This document shows, piece by piece, positions 1-7,353 of a stretch of DNA of 53,046 nt. The DNA comes from Gluconobacter aidae (lineage in GTDB: Bacteria > Pseudomonadota > Alphaproteobacteria > Acetobacterales > Acetobacteraceae), in NCBI RefSeq assembly GCF_009547075.1, contig NZ_WIPH01000018.1:1-53046 (forward strand). The letters run 5' to 3'. Within the stretch, counting starts at the first letter, position 1. Every line of letters begins with the position of its first letter. The notes beneath the pieces are model-generated. The model saw only the letters and a list, made by a program, of their open reading frames with translations. It had not been told where the DNA came from and searched no databases. A program made the translations under genes and the position numbers.

Positions 1-178
1 ACATGGGTTGAAGGCGTCTTTCTTCGGCATGCAAATTGATTTCATCCGACACGTCCAGAGAAGCTCCTGAAAGGTCCGTCCTGTTTTCGGAAATCTTGAG
101 TGCAGGTCAGGCCAGGACCAGAATACTGGACATCCTGTTTTCGAAGTTCCATTCTTTTCAAGCAAAGGAGAGCACAGC

Positions 179-367
179 ATGAGACGCAGTCATGACGATG
201 ACGAAAATGGTATCGACTCGGAAATACAGGAGCTGATGCTGGAATTGCAGAATGATGCGGAACGTCTGAACGATGCGACCGAAAAATCAGGCGCACCGGA
301 TGAGATCAAGCACATGGCCGCAGCTCTCGCCGACAAGATTGATGGACTGGCGTCGCTCGTTCGATGA
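179..367 (+). CDS. small acidic hypothetical protein (62 aa)
   Basis: I do not recognise a family. The start is supported by an AGGAG about 8 bases upstream of the ATG. The protein is hydrophilic, acidic at the N-terminus (a run of Asp/Glu near residues 6-9) and looks entirely helical, with heptad-like spacing of Leu/Met/Ile from about residue 15 to 60, so a short coiled coil or helical hairpin is likely. There is no signal peptide or membrane segment. No neighbour suggests a role: the next clear gene lies 400 bases away on the other strand. That it is a real gene rests on the ribosome binding site and the composition only. Confidence 0.5.
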   Translation: MRRSHDDDENGIDSEIQELMLELQNDAERLNDATEKSGAPDEIKHMAAALADKIDGLASLVR

Positions 368-765
368 ACAGTTACCGCTCGGATAGCCGTCCTCCTAGAC
401 GGCCGGGCGCCATTCCAAGGTACGAAGTGCAGCCCGAGTCATCTGATCCGAGCTGACGAGACTGACCCGGCGAAAATACCTGCATTCGCCAGAACCAGCG
501 GGGACGGATTCCAGTTGACGGACGTAACACGAAGGCCGCCCTGCCGCCACTTGTCGCGATCCGGAGCCACACGCCAGGACCACTTCCGAGCATGGTGAAA
601 ATAACTACTGGAGCCTCTACTTCGACGATCGCAGGGGCATTAGATCGCACTCGTTCCCCGAACAGGAAAAAATGACGCCTCACCTGGCAGAGAACTGATC
701 ACGATCTGGATCAGACCGGTTTTATCTTACCGTACCCTCCGAAACCAGAATGTGAGGCTGAAAGA
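368..765. other. gap without a convincing gene
   Basis: Open frames exist on the minus strand here, but they have arginine/serine-rich compositions typical of antisense reading and no ribosome binding sites. No tRNA, strong hairpin or repeat was seen. Confidence 0.5.
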
Positions 766-1164
766 TTATATCTCGTAGAGTTCAAGCGGAAGGTCATCCG
801 GATCAGCGAAAAACGTGAACAAACGTCCCGTATAGGGGTCTGTACGAATTGGCTCCGAGACGATCCCGTGCCTTTCCAGACGTTCCACAACCCTGGCAAT
901 ATTCAGAACACGAAATGCAAGATGTCGCAGTCCGCAGGCTTCTGGACGTGAAACTCTGGGTGGGGCCAGCGGAAAGGAAAAGAGTTCGATCTGTGCGTCA
1001 CCGACCTGAAGATCACATTTCCATGAATTGCGCTCAGCCCGAAAATTTTCGGAAATGACCACAAACCCCAGTATATCGACATAAAAGGCGCGGGAACGAT
1101 GGTAATCTGACGCGATTATGGCGACGTGATGGAAGCCCATAATATCACCAGCATCCTGCATCAT
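766..1164 (-). CDS. VOC-fold (glyoxalase/bleomycin-resistance superfamily) protein
   Basis: A 132-aa single-domain vicinal-oxygen-chelate protein of the GloA2/YaeR-like group. The N-terminal FHHVAIIASDY motif supplies the first metal-binding His. RHLAFRV in the middle and the C-terminal PDDLPLELYEI supply the other typical ligands (His and Glu). Members bind a divalent metal and act on small molecules as lyases, isomerases or dioxygenases; the substrate cannot be read from sequence. Two starts are possible: the first of two tandem ATGs at 1164 (GAGG five bases upstream) or ATG at 1140 (GGTGA upstream), which would begin right at the conserved GFHHVAI. It is isolated from other genes, so context gives no pathway. 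Confidence 0.8.
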   Translation of the reverse strand: MMQDAGDIMGFHHVAIIASDYHRSRAFYVDILGFVVISENFRAERNSWKCDLQVGDAQIELFSFPLAPPRVSRPEACGLRHLAFRVLNIARVVERLERHGIVSEPIRTDPYTGRLFTFFADPDDLPLELYEI

Positions 1165-1602
1165 CTATGCCTCGTAACTTCGGTTCCGGCAACGATAGCG
1201 TCTGCGACTACCGAGATCTACCGTATTCGCGCTGGCAAGCATGTTCGTTTAAGCTTGTTATGCTGACCACAGACCAGAACCCTTCACCGCTCAGGAAAGT
1301 GACGCGACAAATGTGCTGCCAGATGGTCTGGTTCGCAGTGAGTGAGAGGGACCCGGCAGGATATCCCCCAATCAAAGACAAAGAAATGTAACGATATCAA
1401 ATTATTATATTCGAATTTATCGATGCCGACATGCAGAAGCCATAGGCTCTCCCCATCTGGGCTTATCCCTGAGCCTGTCATTATGACACCAGAAAACCAT
1501 AGGATGCGCACGGTTATCGCGTTATGAAGATGCCACCGTCTTTTTCAGAAAGTTGACCATGCATTTCCTGACGTCTGTAACTCTGACCTGTCCGCATATT
1601 AC
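1165..1602. other. long non-coding gap
   Basis: About 440 bases with lower GC than the surroundings. Short frames on both strands lack ribosome binding sites and family features. It may hold decayed sequence; no repeat pair or terminal inverted repeat was found. Confidence 0.4.
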
Positions 1603-2460
1603 ATGAATCCCTTTTCCTTCAGAAAAAGGGTAACAGTACCGTCATTTGCCGTCATGACAGGTGGAACGGGAGGAATTGGGCGTGAAATCGCGGAACTGCT
1701 GCTAGAGCAGGGATGGGATGTTCTTCTGCTGACACGCCAACCGCGCAAGGCAGAAGAACAGATATCCAATAAAAACGGACGATTTGAAGCTATTTTCTGC
1801 GATTTGACAGAACTTTCGGTTCTTCAGTCTGTCAGTATTGCAGTCCGGGAGAAAAATCGGTCTATCGGGCTTTTGATTCATTGTGCAGGGAATATACAGC
1901 CTGAAGCAACCACGGAAATCACTCAGCAGAGTCTTGAAGAGCAGATGGCCATCAACCTGACATCGCCGATCCTCATGACCAGTCAACTGCTCCCCGCCTT
2001 GTCCCCAAAGGGGCATATCATGTTCGTCAATTCCATTGCCGGCGTGATGCCCTTGCAGGGAAGTTCCATATATTGTGCAACGAAATTCGGCCTCAGAGGC
2101 TTCGCGCGTTCACTGGCTCTTGAATTCAGCCCCGCCGCACTGAGGGTTTCCTCAATCTTTCTCGCAGCTGTTGATACCCGAATGCTTGAGCAGGAAACGC
2201 GGGACGGGGGATCTGTCCTGAATTTCGTCAATCAGCCTCTGTCGGCCAGATATGTAGCCCGAATGATTGTCCAGACCAGCGAAGGAGCGGGACGTGAAAT
2301 CTTTCTGCCCAGGATAGACGGTATTTTCGCCCATGCCTGTCTGGTCATGCCGTGGCTGTTGCGCATCATGACGCCGCTTCTCGAAAAAATCGGACAAATC
2401 GGGTTACAGCGCTTTCTCAAACAGAAGGCAGACGCATCCCTCGTTTCGACTAAGGAATAA
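1603..2460 (+). CDS. short-chain dehydrogenase/reductase (SDR)
   Basis: A 285-aa classical SDR. The dinucleotide-binding motif TGGTGGIG lies at residues 19-26. The catalytic Ser is S144 (FVNSIAG) and the active-site YxxxK is Y157/K161 (YCATK), so the catalytic set is complete. It presumably reduces or oxidises a carbonyl/alcohol substrate with NAD(P)H. The last 60 residues contain a hydrophobic stretch (around ACLVMPWLLRIM) followed by a basic tail, a pattern seen in membrane-associated SDRs acting on lipids. No Shine-Dalgarno sequence precedes the ATG, so the start is uncertain. It is a single gene followed by a hairpin. The substrate is unknown. Confidence 0.85.
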   Translation: MNPFSFRKRVTVPSFAVMTGGTGGIGREIAELLLEQGWDVLLLTRQPRKAEEQISNKNGRFEAIFCDLTELSVLQSVSIAVREKNRSIGLLIHCAGNIQPEATTEITQQSLEEQMAINLTSPILMTSQLLPALSPKGHIMFVNSIAGVMPLQGSSIYCATKFGLRGFARSLALEFSPAALRVSSIFLAAVDTRMLEQETRDGGSVLNFVNQPLSARYVARMIVQTSEGAGREIFLPRIDGIFAHACLVMPWLLRIMTPLLEKIGQIGLQRFLKQKADASLVSTKE

Positions 2461-2465
2461 ACCAT

Positions 2466-2488
2466 TCCCGTTTCGCTCCGAAGCGGGA
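2466..2488 (+). terminator. hairpin after the SDR gene
   Basis: TCCCGTTTCG, a 3-base loop, then CGAAGCGGGA: a 10-bp stem with one G-T pair directly after the SDR stop. No strong T-run follows, so it may be a weak terminator. Confidence 0.45.
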
Positions 2489-2528
2489 CAGACTTCGCGC
2501 ACTAACTATCGTTATTTTGAGATACATG

Positions 2529-2542
2529 TTACCTTTAGGTAA
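2529..2542. promoter_or_regulatory. AT-rich palindrome upstream of the 2683 gene
   Basis: TTACCT-tt-AGGTAA is a perfect 6-bp inverted repeat in an unusually AT-rich stretch (2500-2640) ahead of the next gene. It could be an operator or promoter element; no matching regulator is known here. Confidence 0.3.
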
Positions 2543-2682
2543 ATAACAAAACAAAATGTTGCCTTGTTAGCCAATAAAAAACACCGCCTTTTGCCCTATA
2601 AAGAGGTTTAATGATTTATTGACGAAAAAACAGAAGTCTTTTACGACTCTATTTCTGTTTTACACTTTCGGAAGGCTTTAAC

Positions 2683-2991
2683 GTGCCTGGTGTGACGTTG
2701 ACTGATTTTCTGCAAGTGATCCAATGGTCCCCAGACCAGCTTGCACAGCAGATTGGGCGTACGACGGATGACATACTATGGTGGACACACCACCAGGAGG
2801 AATTGCCCCAACAGCTTCAGATCTGGATAACGCGGGTCGTAACGGCCTTCCAGACAGAGCCCCCGTCCTTAGGATATGCTTTGGAACGTCCATCCAGCTG
2901 TTCATTTAACGACGATCCTTCCATGACCGTCGTCTGCAATATTTGCGGTCTGGCTCCACGCTGCCGTCAGGGCATCTACGCGAAAAACTGA
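2683..2991 (+). CDS. hypothetical protein with HTH-like N-terminus
   Basis: A 102-aa protein starting at GTG. The first 45 residues (TLTDFLQVIQWSPDQLAQQIGRTTDDILWW) look like a helix-turn-helix of the Xre type, in which a helix is followed by a conserved Gly and a recognition helix. The C-terminal part has three Cys (CNICGLAPRC) that could form a partial metal site. No family is recognised with confidence. It follows an AT-rich upstream region, which could be its promoter or foreign DNA. It converges on the deoxyribosyltransferase-like gene with only 9 bases between the stops. Confidence 0.55.
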   Translation: MPGVTLTDFLQVIQWSPDQLAQQIGRTTDDILWWTHHQEELPQQLQIWITRVVTAFQTEPPSLGYALERPSSCSFNDDPSMTVVCNICGLAPRCRQGIYAKN

Positions 2992-3000
2992 TAAAGCCGC

Positions 3001-3606
3001 TTAAGTCCTTGCGTACAATCGCAAGGAAAGGCGCTCAGCCGCTTTCCGGAAGGCCTGAAAGAAATCCCCGTGGATGGAAACCTGGCCGCCAGCCATGCCA
3101 ATAAAGCCTTCCACCATTCCATTCTGAAGCAGACCTTCGGAATGGACCAGCATGCCGTCAGGATCTTCCATGCTGCCTGAGGAAGGCGCATCACTTTCCT
3201 CCCGCTTGCGCAAATCCTGTTTTAGGACATCGCGCCAGTACGCCTCGACTTTTTCGGAATAAAGACGGCCGTCCACGGTATAGGCTTCCATCGGCTTGCC
3301 CAGACCCATCATATAGCCGATTTCCACCGCTGTTCCCGGATCCATATCCGGGGAACGGCGGAACGGATCAATACAGAACAGGCCCGCAGCACAACGATCC
3401 ATCAGATCACGATCCGCACGGACAAACGCAAGAATGGTTTCGCGACCAGGCGGCAGAAGACGGGCTTCAGCCTGACCATCAAAGGGCGCAACGCCATCCA
3501 GGTCATACTCTGCACAGATCGACTTCAGTTTTGCGAAAAGAGCGAGAGCTTCCGGACGGAACACCAGATCGCCCGCCAGATAAACTGGCATAAGATTTTC
3601 TGACAT
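3001..3606 (-). CDS. nucleoside 2-deoxyribosyltransferase family protein
   Basis: A 201-aa protein. The start of the fold (PVYLAGDLVF, residues 7-16), the conserved DRDLMDRC segment (65-72) and the GTAVEIGYMMGLGKP motif (91-105, catalytic Glu95) match the nucleoside 2-deoxyribosyltransferase-like family. The family cleaves or exchanges the base of deoxynucleosides, or hydrolyses nucleotide N-glycosidic bonds, in salvage and pool cleaning. A C-terminal extension (about 130-201) carries a segment that fits the longer members. It is the last host gene before the attL junction, so it lay downstream of tRNA-Ser before the element inserted. Confidence 0.8.
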   Translation of the reverse strand: MSENLMPVYLAGDLVFRPEALALFAKLKSICAEYDLDGVAPFDGQAEARLLPPGRETILAFVRADRDLMDRCAAGLFCIDPFRRSPDMDPGTAVEIGYMMGLGKPMEAYTVDGRLYSEKVEAYWRDVLKQDLRKREESDAPSSGSMEDPDGMLVHSEGLLQNGMVEGFIGMAGGQVSIHGDFFQAFRKAAERLSLRLYART

Positions 3607-3722
3607 AGATCCAAGCCACTACACGGTCTCCGACCATGAAAAAAGGCTGATAAGCTCAACCCATTCAATGGATATACGGAATCTGGCCGAGAACCCGAAT
3701 TTCATATTTTCTTGAGATTGCG

Positions 3723-3737
3723 CTGGCGGAGGGGATG
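3723..3737. repeat. attL core (15-bp direct repeat)
   Basis: A copy of the tRNA-Ser 3' end (CCA, discriminator and acceptor-stem strand on the minus strand) without the rest of the tRNA. It is identical to 10198-10212, and the match extends leftwards (TGC-x-CTGG) with one mismatch. Confidence 0.85.
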
Positions 3738-3787
3738 TCCGCCTAACCTTGGGTTCAGACTGCATCCTGAAAACCCGTAAATCATTG

Positions 3788-3807
3788 TATAATATGGAAT
3801 TATTATA
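3788..3807. promoter_or_regulatory. AT-rich inverted repeat, possible integrase promoter/operator
   Basis: TATAATA-6 nt-TATTATA: a perfect 7-bp inverted repeat containing two -10-like hexamers, between attL and the integrase. It is suited to a promoter on either strand or a regulator or recombination-directionality site. Confidence 0.35.
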
Positions 3808-3848
3808 GGGACCATCCCTGAATGTGTCAGATTGACCCGCTTGAACCT

Positions 3849-3879
3849 ATGTTTTAAGAGGGGTTTTAAGGCGGGTACG
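3849..3879 (+). repeat. element end repeat, left copy
   Basis: A 31-bp sequence containing two tandem GTTTTAAG-(3-5 nt)-GG units just upstream of the integrase. A copy with three mismatches in the same orientation is at 10115-10145, near the right end. The placement is typical of integrase arm-type sites, but it may be regulatory. Confidence 0.55.
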
Positions 3880-3887
3880 AGGACACT

Positions 3888-5074
3888 ATGAGCAGACTGG
3901 CCCCTAATCAATTGACGGCACGCAAGGTCGAGACATGGAAGTCTGGCGACCTCTGCGATGGTGGGGGCCTGTGGTTGATTGCAACCCCGACATCACGCGG
4001 CTGGATATTCCGGTTCACAAGCCCCGTAACCGGCAAGCGTAGAGAGATGGGTCTAGGGTCTGCCTATGATGTGCCTCTTGCGACAGCGAGGCAACGCGCC
4101 TTGCAGAGAAGATAGATCCTCTCGACCGCAAACAGGAGATCGACAAGGCCCGCAAGCTGGAACAGTCGTTATCCCTGACGTTCGAACAGGTCGCCCGGCG
4201 CTTCATCACGGAACAGGCATCAGGTTGGAAAGACAAGAAGGCCGAACCGATATGGCGGCGTTCTCTTGAACAGCATGTATTCCCGGTTTTCGGTGGCAGG
4301 CCCGTGAGCAGGGTATCCACAGAGGACGTGCTGAATGCCCTACGTCCGATATGGGATAGCAAGACAGAAACAGCCTCACGGCTTCGATCCCGCGTTGAAC
4401 GTATCTTAGGGTACGCCAAGGCTCATGGCTGGTGCGAGGGCGAAAACGCCGCCCGATGGCGCGGGCATCTGGATGCTATTCTCCCACCGCCGAGCAAAGT
4501 GGCGAAGGTTGAGCATCATGCGGCTGTTGAACGCAAGGATATCGGCAAGGTAATGGCTTCTCTTGCGGCATCCGATGGACTCGCAGCCAAGGCAGTCCGT
4601 TTTGTCTGTCTCACGGCAACACGCTCCGGCGAAGTGAGGGCCGCAACATGGAATGAAATCGACTTGCAATCTAAGGTCTGGACCATTCCCGCCGGGCGTA
4701 TGAAGGCGGGAAGGGAACACCGTGTCCCTCTTACCGATAGCGCAATGGCGATCTTGGAAGCCGTCGCAACCCTACGAGACCCGGAAAATGGTGATCTGGT
4801 GTTCCCCGGTCAGAAGGCAGGCAAGCCACTCTCGGACGTGGCGCTATCCAAAGCCTTGCATCATGCGGCAGAAACAAAAGGTGTCACAGTCCACGGCCTG
4901 CGCTCGACATTCAGGGATTGGGCCGCAGAGGAAACACACTACCCGCGTGAGGTTGCCGAAATGGCTTTAGCCCACGCTATTGGGGACAAGGTAGAAGCCG
5001 CTTATCGACGGGGCGATCTGTTCGAAAAGCGGCGGGAGATGATGGAGGATTGGGCGGGTTACTGTGGCATGTGA
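3888..5074 (+). pseudogene. int: P4-type tyrosine recombinase (integrase), frameshifted
   Basis: Two frames together encode one site-specific tyrosine recombinase. Residues 1-75 (from the ATG at 3888) give the N-terminal DUF4102-type arm-binding domain and run into a TAG at 4113. From about 4100 a second frame continues (LAEKIDPLDRK, then the core-binding and catalytic domains) to 5074. The catalytic set is present in the second part: Arg in TATRSGEVR, HGLR, LAHAIG and the Tyr in AAYRRGDLF. Family members usually have about 6-8 more residues between the ARQRAL and AEKIDPL segments, so a small out-of-frame deletion is the simplest cause. No slippery heptamer is visible. The gene is probably inactive, unless the C-terminal part is made alone from an internal start such as ATG 4304. 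Confidence 0.8.
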
Positions 5075-5079
5075 GGCAG

Positions 5080-5370
5080 TTAGCCGCCCGTTTCCTCTGT
5101 GTCCTTTTTCAACCTAACACCAGCCCCACCACCATTCTCCGGCACAAACTCAACGCCAGCAGCTTCTAGGGCGGTGCGGATTGCTTCCACGGTGCGGCCA
5201 TAGAGCGCGTCCCCCCGCTCAAGGCGCGTGATGGTTGTGGGTGAGACTTCCGCCAAGTTCGCAAGTTCTCTCACACCGATCTGTAATGCAGCCCTTGCCA
5301 TCCGGCACTGTGCAGCGTTCAAAGTGTTACCCTGTGACAAAGTTATTGACTTGCGACTAAAGATTGTCAC
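5080..5370 (-). CDS. Xre-family helix-turn-helix regulator
   Basis: A small Cro/CI-type DNA-binding protein. The HTH is clear: NAAQCRMARAAL, then VRELANLAEVSPTTITRLERGD, followed by a short tail (about 80-96 aa in all). The frame opens at GTG 5370. The family usually begins close to NAAQCRMARA, and a TTG at 5322 with AGGG upstream would give 80 aa and leave the palindromic site at 5333-5371 as promoter and operator. It is divergent from the 5468 gene and convergent with the integrase, the usual place for the repressor of an integrated element. It probably controls its own and the divergent transcript; this is inference. Confidence 0.8.
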   Translation of the reverse strand: MTIFSRKSITLSQGNTLNAAQCRMARAALQIGVRELANLAEVSPTTITRLERGDALYGRTVEAIRTALEAAGVEFVPENGGGAGVRLKKDTEETGG

Positions 5371-5371
5371 A
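5333..5371. promoter_or_regulatory. palindromic operator between Xre gene and divergent gene
   Basis: TGTGACAA (5333-5340) and TTGTCACA (5364-5371) are perfect inverted 8-mers 23 bases apart. A third TTGTCAC lies at 5383-5389. Repeated half-sites in a divergent intergenic region next to an Xre gene suggest its binding sites. Confidence 0.55.
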
Positions 5372-5467
5372 TTGAGACAACCTTGTCACGCAATGACAGG
5401 CGACCGAGCGCAGAGGCCGCAATCCTCCGCACCCGGCCTAACCACAAACCGAAGAAGGATTTCGGCA

Positions 5468-5770
5468 ATGGCTAACCTCGACTTTATCACAAACTCACTT
5501 CGTCGGCTTCTTCCTGTCCGTGAGGTCGAAGTGCCGATGCTTGGCGAAGACTTGGACTGCGTGATTGAAGCAGCATTGCGTGACCTTGGCGCGATCACAT
5601 TTGCGCTTGAACGCGTAGCAGAGACCCCAGAAGATCGCCGGGCGGTCGCCGCTTATGCCTCTCACTGCGTGGAAGAAATTTCCATCAGGCTAAAACGCGC
5701 TTGGCGTGACGAGCGCGGGCGATGCGGCATGGACACTGACGTAGACATAGGATGGCTAAGCGACTTTTGA
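5468..5770 (+). CDS. hypothetical protein of the tRNA-Ser element (100 aa)
   Basis: Not recognised. The ATG at 5468 is preceded by AGAAGGA at a suitable distance, which decides the start against the longer open frame. The protein is mostly helical and acidic (LGEDLDCVIEAALRDLGAITFALERV, then a CVEEISIRLKRAW helix), with no signal peptide, membrane segment or metal motif. It is the first gene on the side of the divergent operator opposite the Xre regulator, the position of early control genes in integrated elements, so a regulatory role is possible but not shown. Confidence 0.6.
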   Translation: MANLDFITNSLRRLLPVREVEVPMLGEDLDCVIEAALRDLGAITFALERVAETPEDRRAVAAYASHCVEEISIRLKRAWRDERGRCGMDTDVDIGWLSDF

Positions 5771-6305
5771 GGCCAGCAGCGTCAATTTTCGGAATTGGTG
5801 TTTTTTTGCTGTTGCCACCTCTGCCACCGTTGCCACTTGGCAGAAATAGCTGAAAACAGCCATTTTTTATATCAGAAAATGAGCCTCTCACCATTGCCCG
5901 CGGCAATAGCGGCAATGGTGCCTAGCAGAACAACGCCCCAAAAACGCCGGCCCCCCCCCACAAATGCTCATGTGGCTGTGGAGCGTAGATTTTTTGCCCC
6001 CTAGATAAATGGCCCGTAGCGGTCAGGACCGTTCCTTACCCACCCAATACGAAGCCAGCATGAAATTTCCCGCCCGGCGAAAGCCCGCATTAGAAAAAAC
6101 GCCCGGCCCATGAATTATTCCACAGATGAAGTGGAACCGAAGGCCAGACCGACGCACGGTTGCCCATATCGGACGCGGAACTTCCAGAACCGATATGGGC
6201 CGTGACTAAACTATCCCGAAATCCAGTGGAGAAGTCACAGGCTGCCTGCCAAAAAACCGTGGCGCGATCACCGCGTCTTCAATCAGACCATAAGAGTATT
6301 CTATC
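5771..6305. other. non-coding region ahead of the replication genes
   Basis: 535 bases without a convincing gene. It holds clustered GTTGCCAC/TGCCAC units at about 5811-5844, further GGCAA units at 5897-5919, a run of nine C at about 5951-5959, and short inverted arrangements near 6150-6200. Because a primase/helicase cassette follows, this is a candidate replication origin or regulatory region for the element. Confidence 0.4.
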
Positions 6306-6494
6306 TTGAACAACCATAACCGCTACGCTTCCATCAAAAAGATCGGAGAAGACTTCGGCATGAGCCGGAGCACGATTTACCGCGCCCTTCACGCCGGGCG
6401 CTTCAAAGCCGTCAAATGCGGCAGACTGACCCGCATCTGTGTGGCAAGCGTGGAACAGTATTTTGCCAGCCTTCCTGTGATGGGTGCGGCCTGA
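6306..6494 (+). CDS. AlpA/excisionase-like small DNA-binding protein
   Basis: A 62-aa protein with a single winged or MerR-like helix-turn-helix: ASIKKIGEDFGMSRSTIYRALHAGRFKAVKCGRLTRI, ending VEQYFASLP. This is the layout of AlpA-like regulators and excisionases (helix-turn-helix, then a basic wing 'K-C-G-R-L-T-R-I'). It would act either as a transcription activator of the element or as the recombination directionality factor. The start is TTG with only a weak ribosome binding site. It overlaps the next gene by one base (TGATG), so it heads a translationally coupled set 6306-9737. Confidence 0.7.
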   Translation: MNNHNRYASIKKIGEDFGMSRSTIYRALHAGRFKAVKCGRLTRICVASVEQYFASLPVMGAA

Positions 6495-6772
6495 TGCTTC
6501 TGTCCAAACGCGACCTCACAGCCATGCGTCGATATGTCCGGCAACGCACGAGCCGCACGACGCTCGATCAGCACGCCGCAGACCTCTCCTTTATCGAGCA
6601 CGCCACCGACTGGAACCACCGACAGGAACGGCACCTGTTTCCGGAACTGTCCGTCGCACTGGATGCCTTCCACAACATCGCCGCGATCTTCGGTCGGGAA
6701 ACCGCCGACAAGCTGGCTGCACTCATGCCGAATCTTACAGCCGAATATCTGAACGCACAGGAGACCGTGTGA
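6494..6772 (+). CDS. hypothetical protein of the tRNA-Ser element (92 aa)
   Basis: Unrecognised. The ATG overlaps the stop of the AlpA-like gene (TGATG), and its own stop overlaps the next ATG the same way, so it is translated in a coupled series. The protein is hydrophilic and helical, rich in Arg, His and Ala (MRRYVRQRTSRTTLDQHAADLSFIEHATDW near the start). The second half (FGRETADKLAALMP) resembles the DRETADQFAADIG segment of the next protein, so the two 92-aa proteins may be distant relatives. No enzyme motif is seen. Confidence 0.6.
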   Translation: MLLSKRDLTAMRRYVRQRTSRTTLDQHAADLSFIEHATDWNHRQERHLFPELSVALDAFHNIAAIFGRETADKLAALMPNLTAEYLNAQETV

Positions 6773-7050
6773 TGGCGAAACGTACCGACAACAGGCCCCC
6801 GTGGTGCGTCAAAGATGCCGAAAGCGCCGTTGACGAACTGATCTTTCTCCACCGGAGCAGATGGGAAACAGAGAGGACGCTAGCAAGTCACGCAGGATGG
6901 AGCGAAGAGCAGAAAACATTCCGGGACTATATGGCCCGTGTATTTTCTGAAATCGACCGCATCCGGCAGCTTTATGACAGGGAAACAGCCGATCAGTTTG
7001 CAGCCGATATCGGGAAGCAATGGAAAATCTTTATGGCGGCCTTTGGCTAA
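6772..7050 (+). CDS. hypothetical protein of the tRNA-Ser element (92 aa)
   Basis: Unrecognised 92-aa hydrophilic protein. The ATG overlaps the previous stop (TGATG). It contains several Trp residues (PPWCVKD, RSRWETE, HAGWSEE, GKQWKIF) and a helical middle (FRDYMARVFSEIDRIRQLYDRETADQFAADIG). The segment near the end resembles one in the preceding protein. It lies directly ahead of the replication pair, so an accessory replication or packaging-control role is conceivable, but nothing in the sequence demonstrates it. Confidence 0.6.
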   Translation: MAKRTDNRPPWCVKDAESAVDELIFLHRSRWETERTLASHAGWSEEQKTFRDYMARVFSEIDRIRQLYDRETADQFAADIGKQWKIFMAAFG

Positions 7051-7053
7051 GCG

Positions 7054-7353
7054 ATGGCTCCCTCACTTTTCCAGCGCATAAACGACACGGCCCGAAGCGT
7101 CCTACTGTCCATTCTCTCCCGCTGGCTCCCTGATGGCGTCAGGGAAGGCCACGAGTGGGTGGCACTGAACCCCACACGAGCCGACAGCAAGCGCGGGTCA
7201 TTCAAGGTGAATTTAAGGACAGGCCGTTGGTCTGATTTCGCAACCGGCGACCGGGGCGGTGACCCCGTATCGCTGGCGGCGTATCTTTTTAATCTCAAAC
7301 AGCATGAGGCGGCCCAACAGATGGCCGTCATGCTCGGAATTTCCGATACCTGA
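7054..7353 (+). CDS. primase-associated N-terminal-domain protein
   Basis: A 99-aa protein of the type that precedes TOPRIM-DUF927 helicases in satellites and integrative elements. The signature is HEWVALNPTRADSKRGSF, then LRTGRWSDFATGDRGGDPVSLAAYLF (about 30-80). This corresponds to the substrate-binding part that sits before the TOPRIM domain in primase-like proteins, here without the Cys residues of a zinc ribbon. Its stop overlaps the next ATG (TGATG), so it is made together with the 794-aa protein and probably forms one primase/helicase with it. Confidence 0.7.
   Translation: MAPSLFQRINDTARSVLLSILSRWLPDGVREGHEWVALNPTRADSKRGSFKVNLRTGRWSDFATGDRGGDPVSLAAYLFNLKQHEAAQQMAVMLGISDT

Noticed and set aside
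372-683. 103-aa open frame on the minus strand
   Set aside because: Arg/Gly-rich shadow-like composition, no ribosome binding site, no family features.
1165-1602. Remnant of an insertion sequence
   Set aside because: No terminal inverted repeats, target duplication or transposase-like residues could be recognised.
4085-4125. Programmed ribosomal frameshift in the integrase
   Set aside because: No slippery heptamer or following pseudoknot is visible, and residues are missing at the join; a deletion is simpler.
5228-5467. Long upstream extension of the 5468 gene
   Set aside because: It would overlap the Xre gene and the operator; a good ribosome binding site precedes the ATG at 5468.
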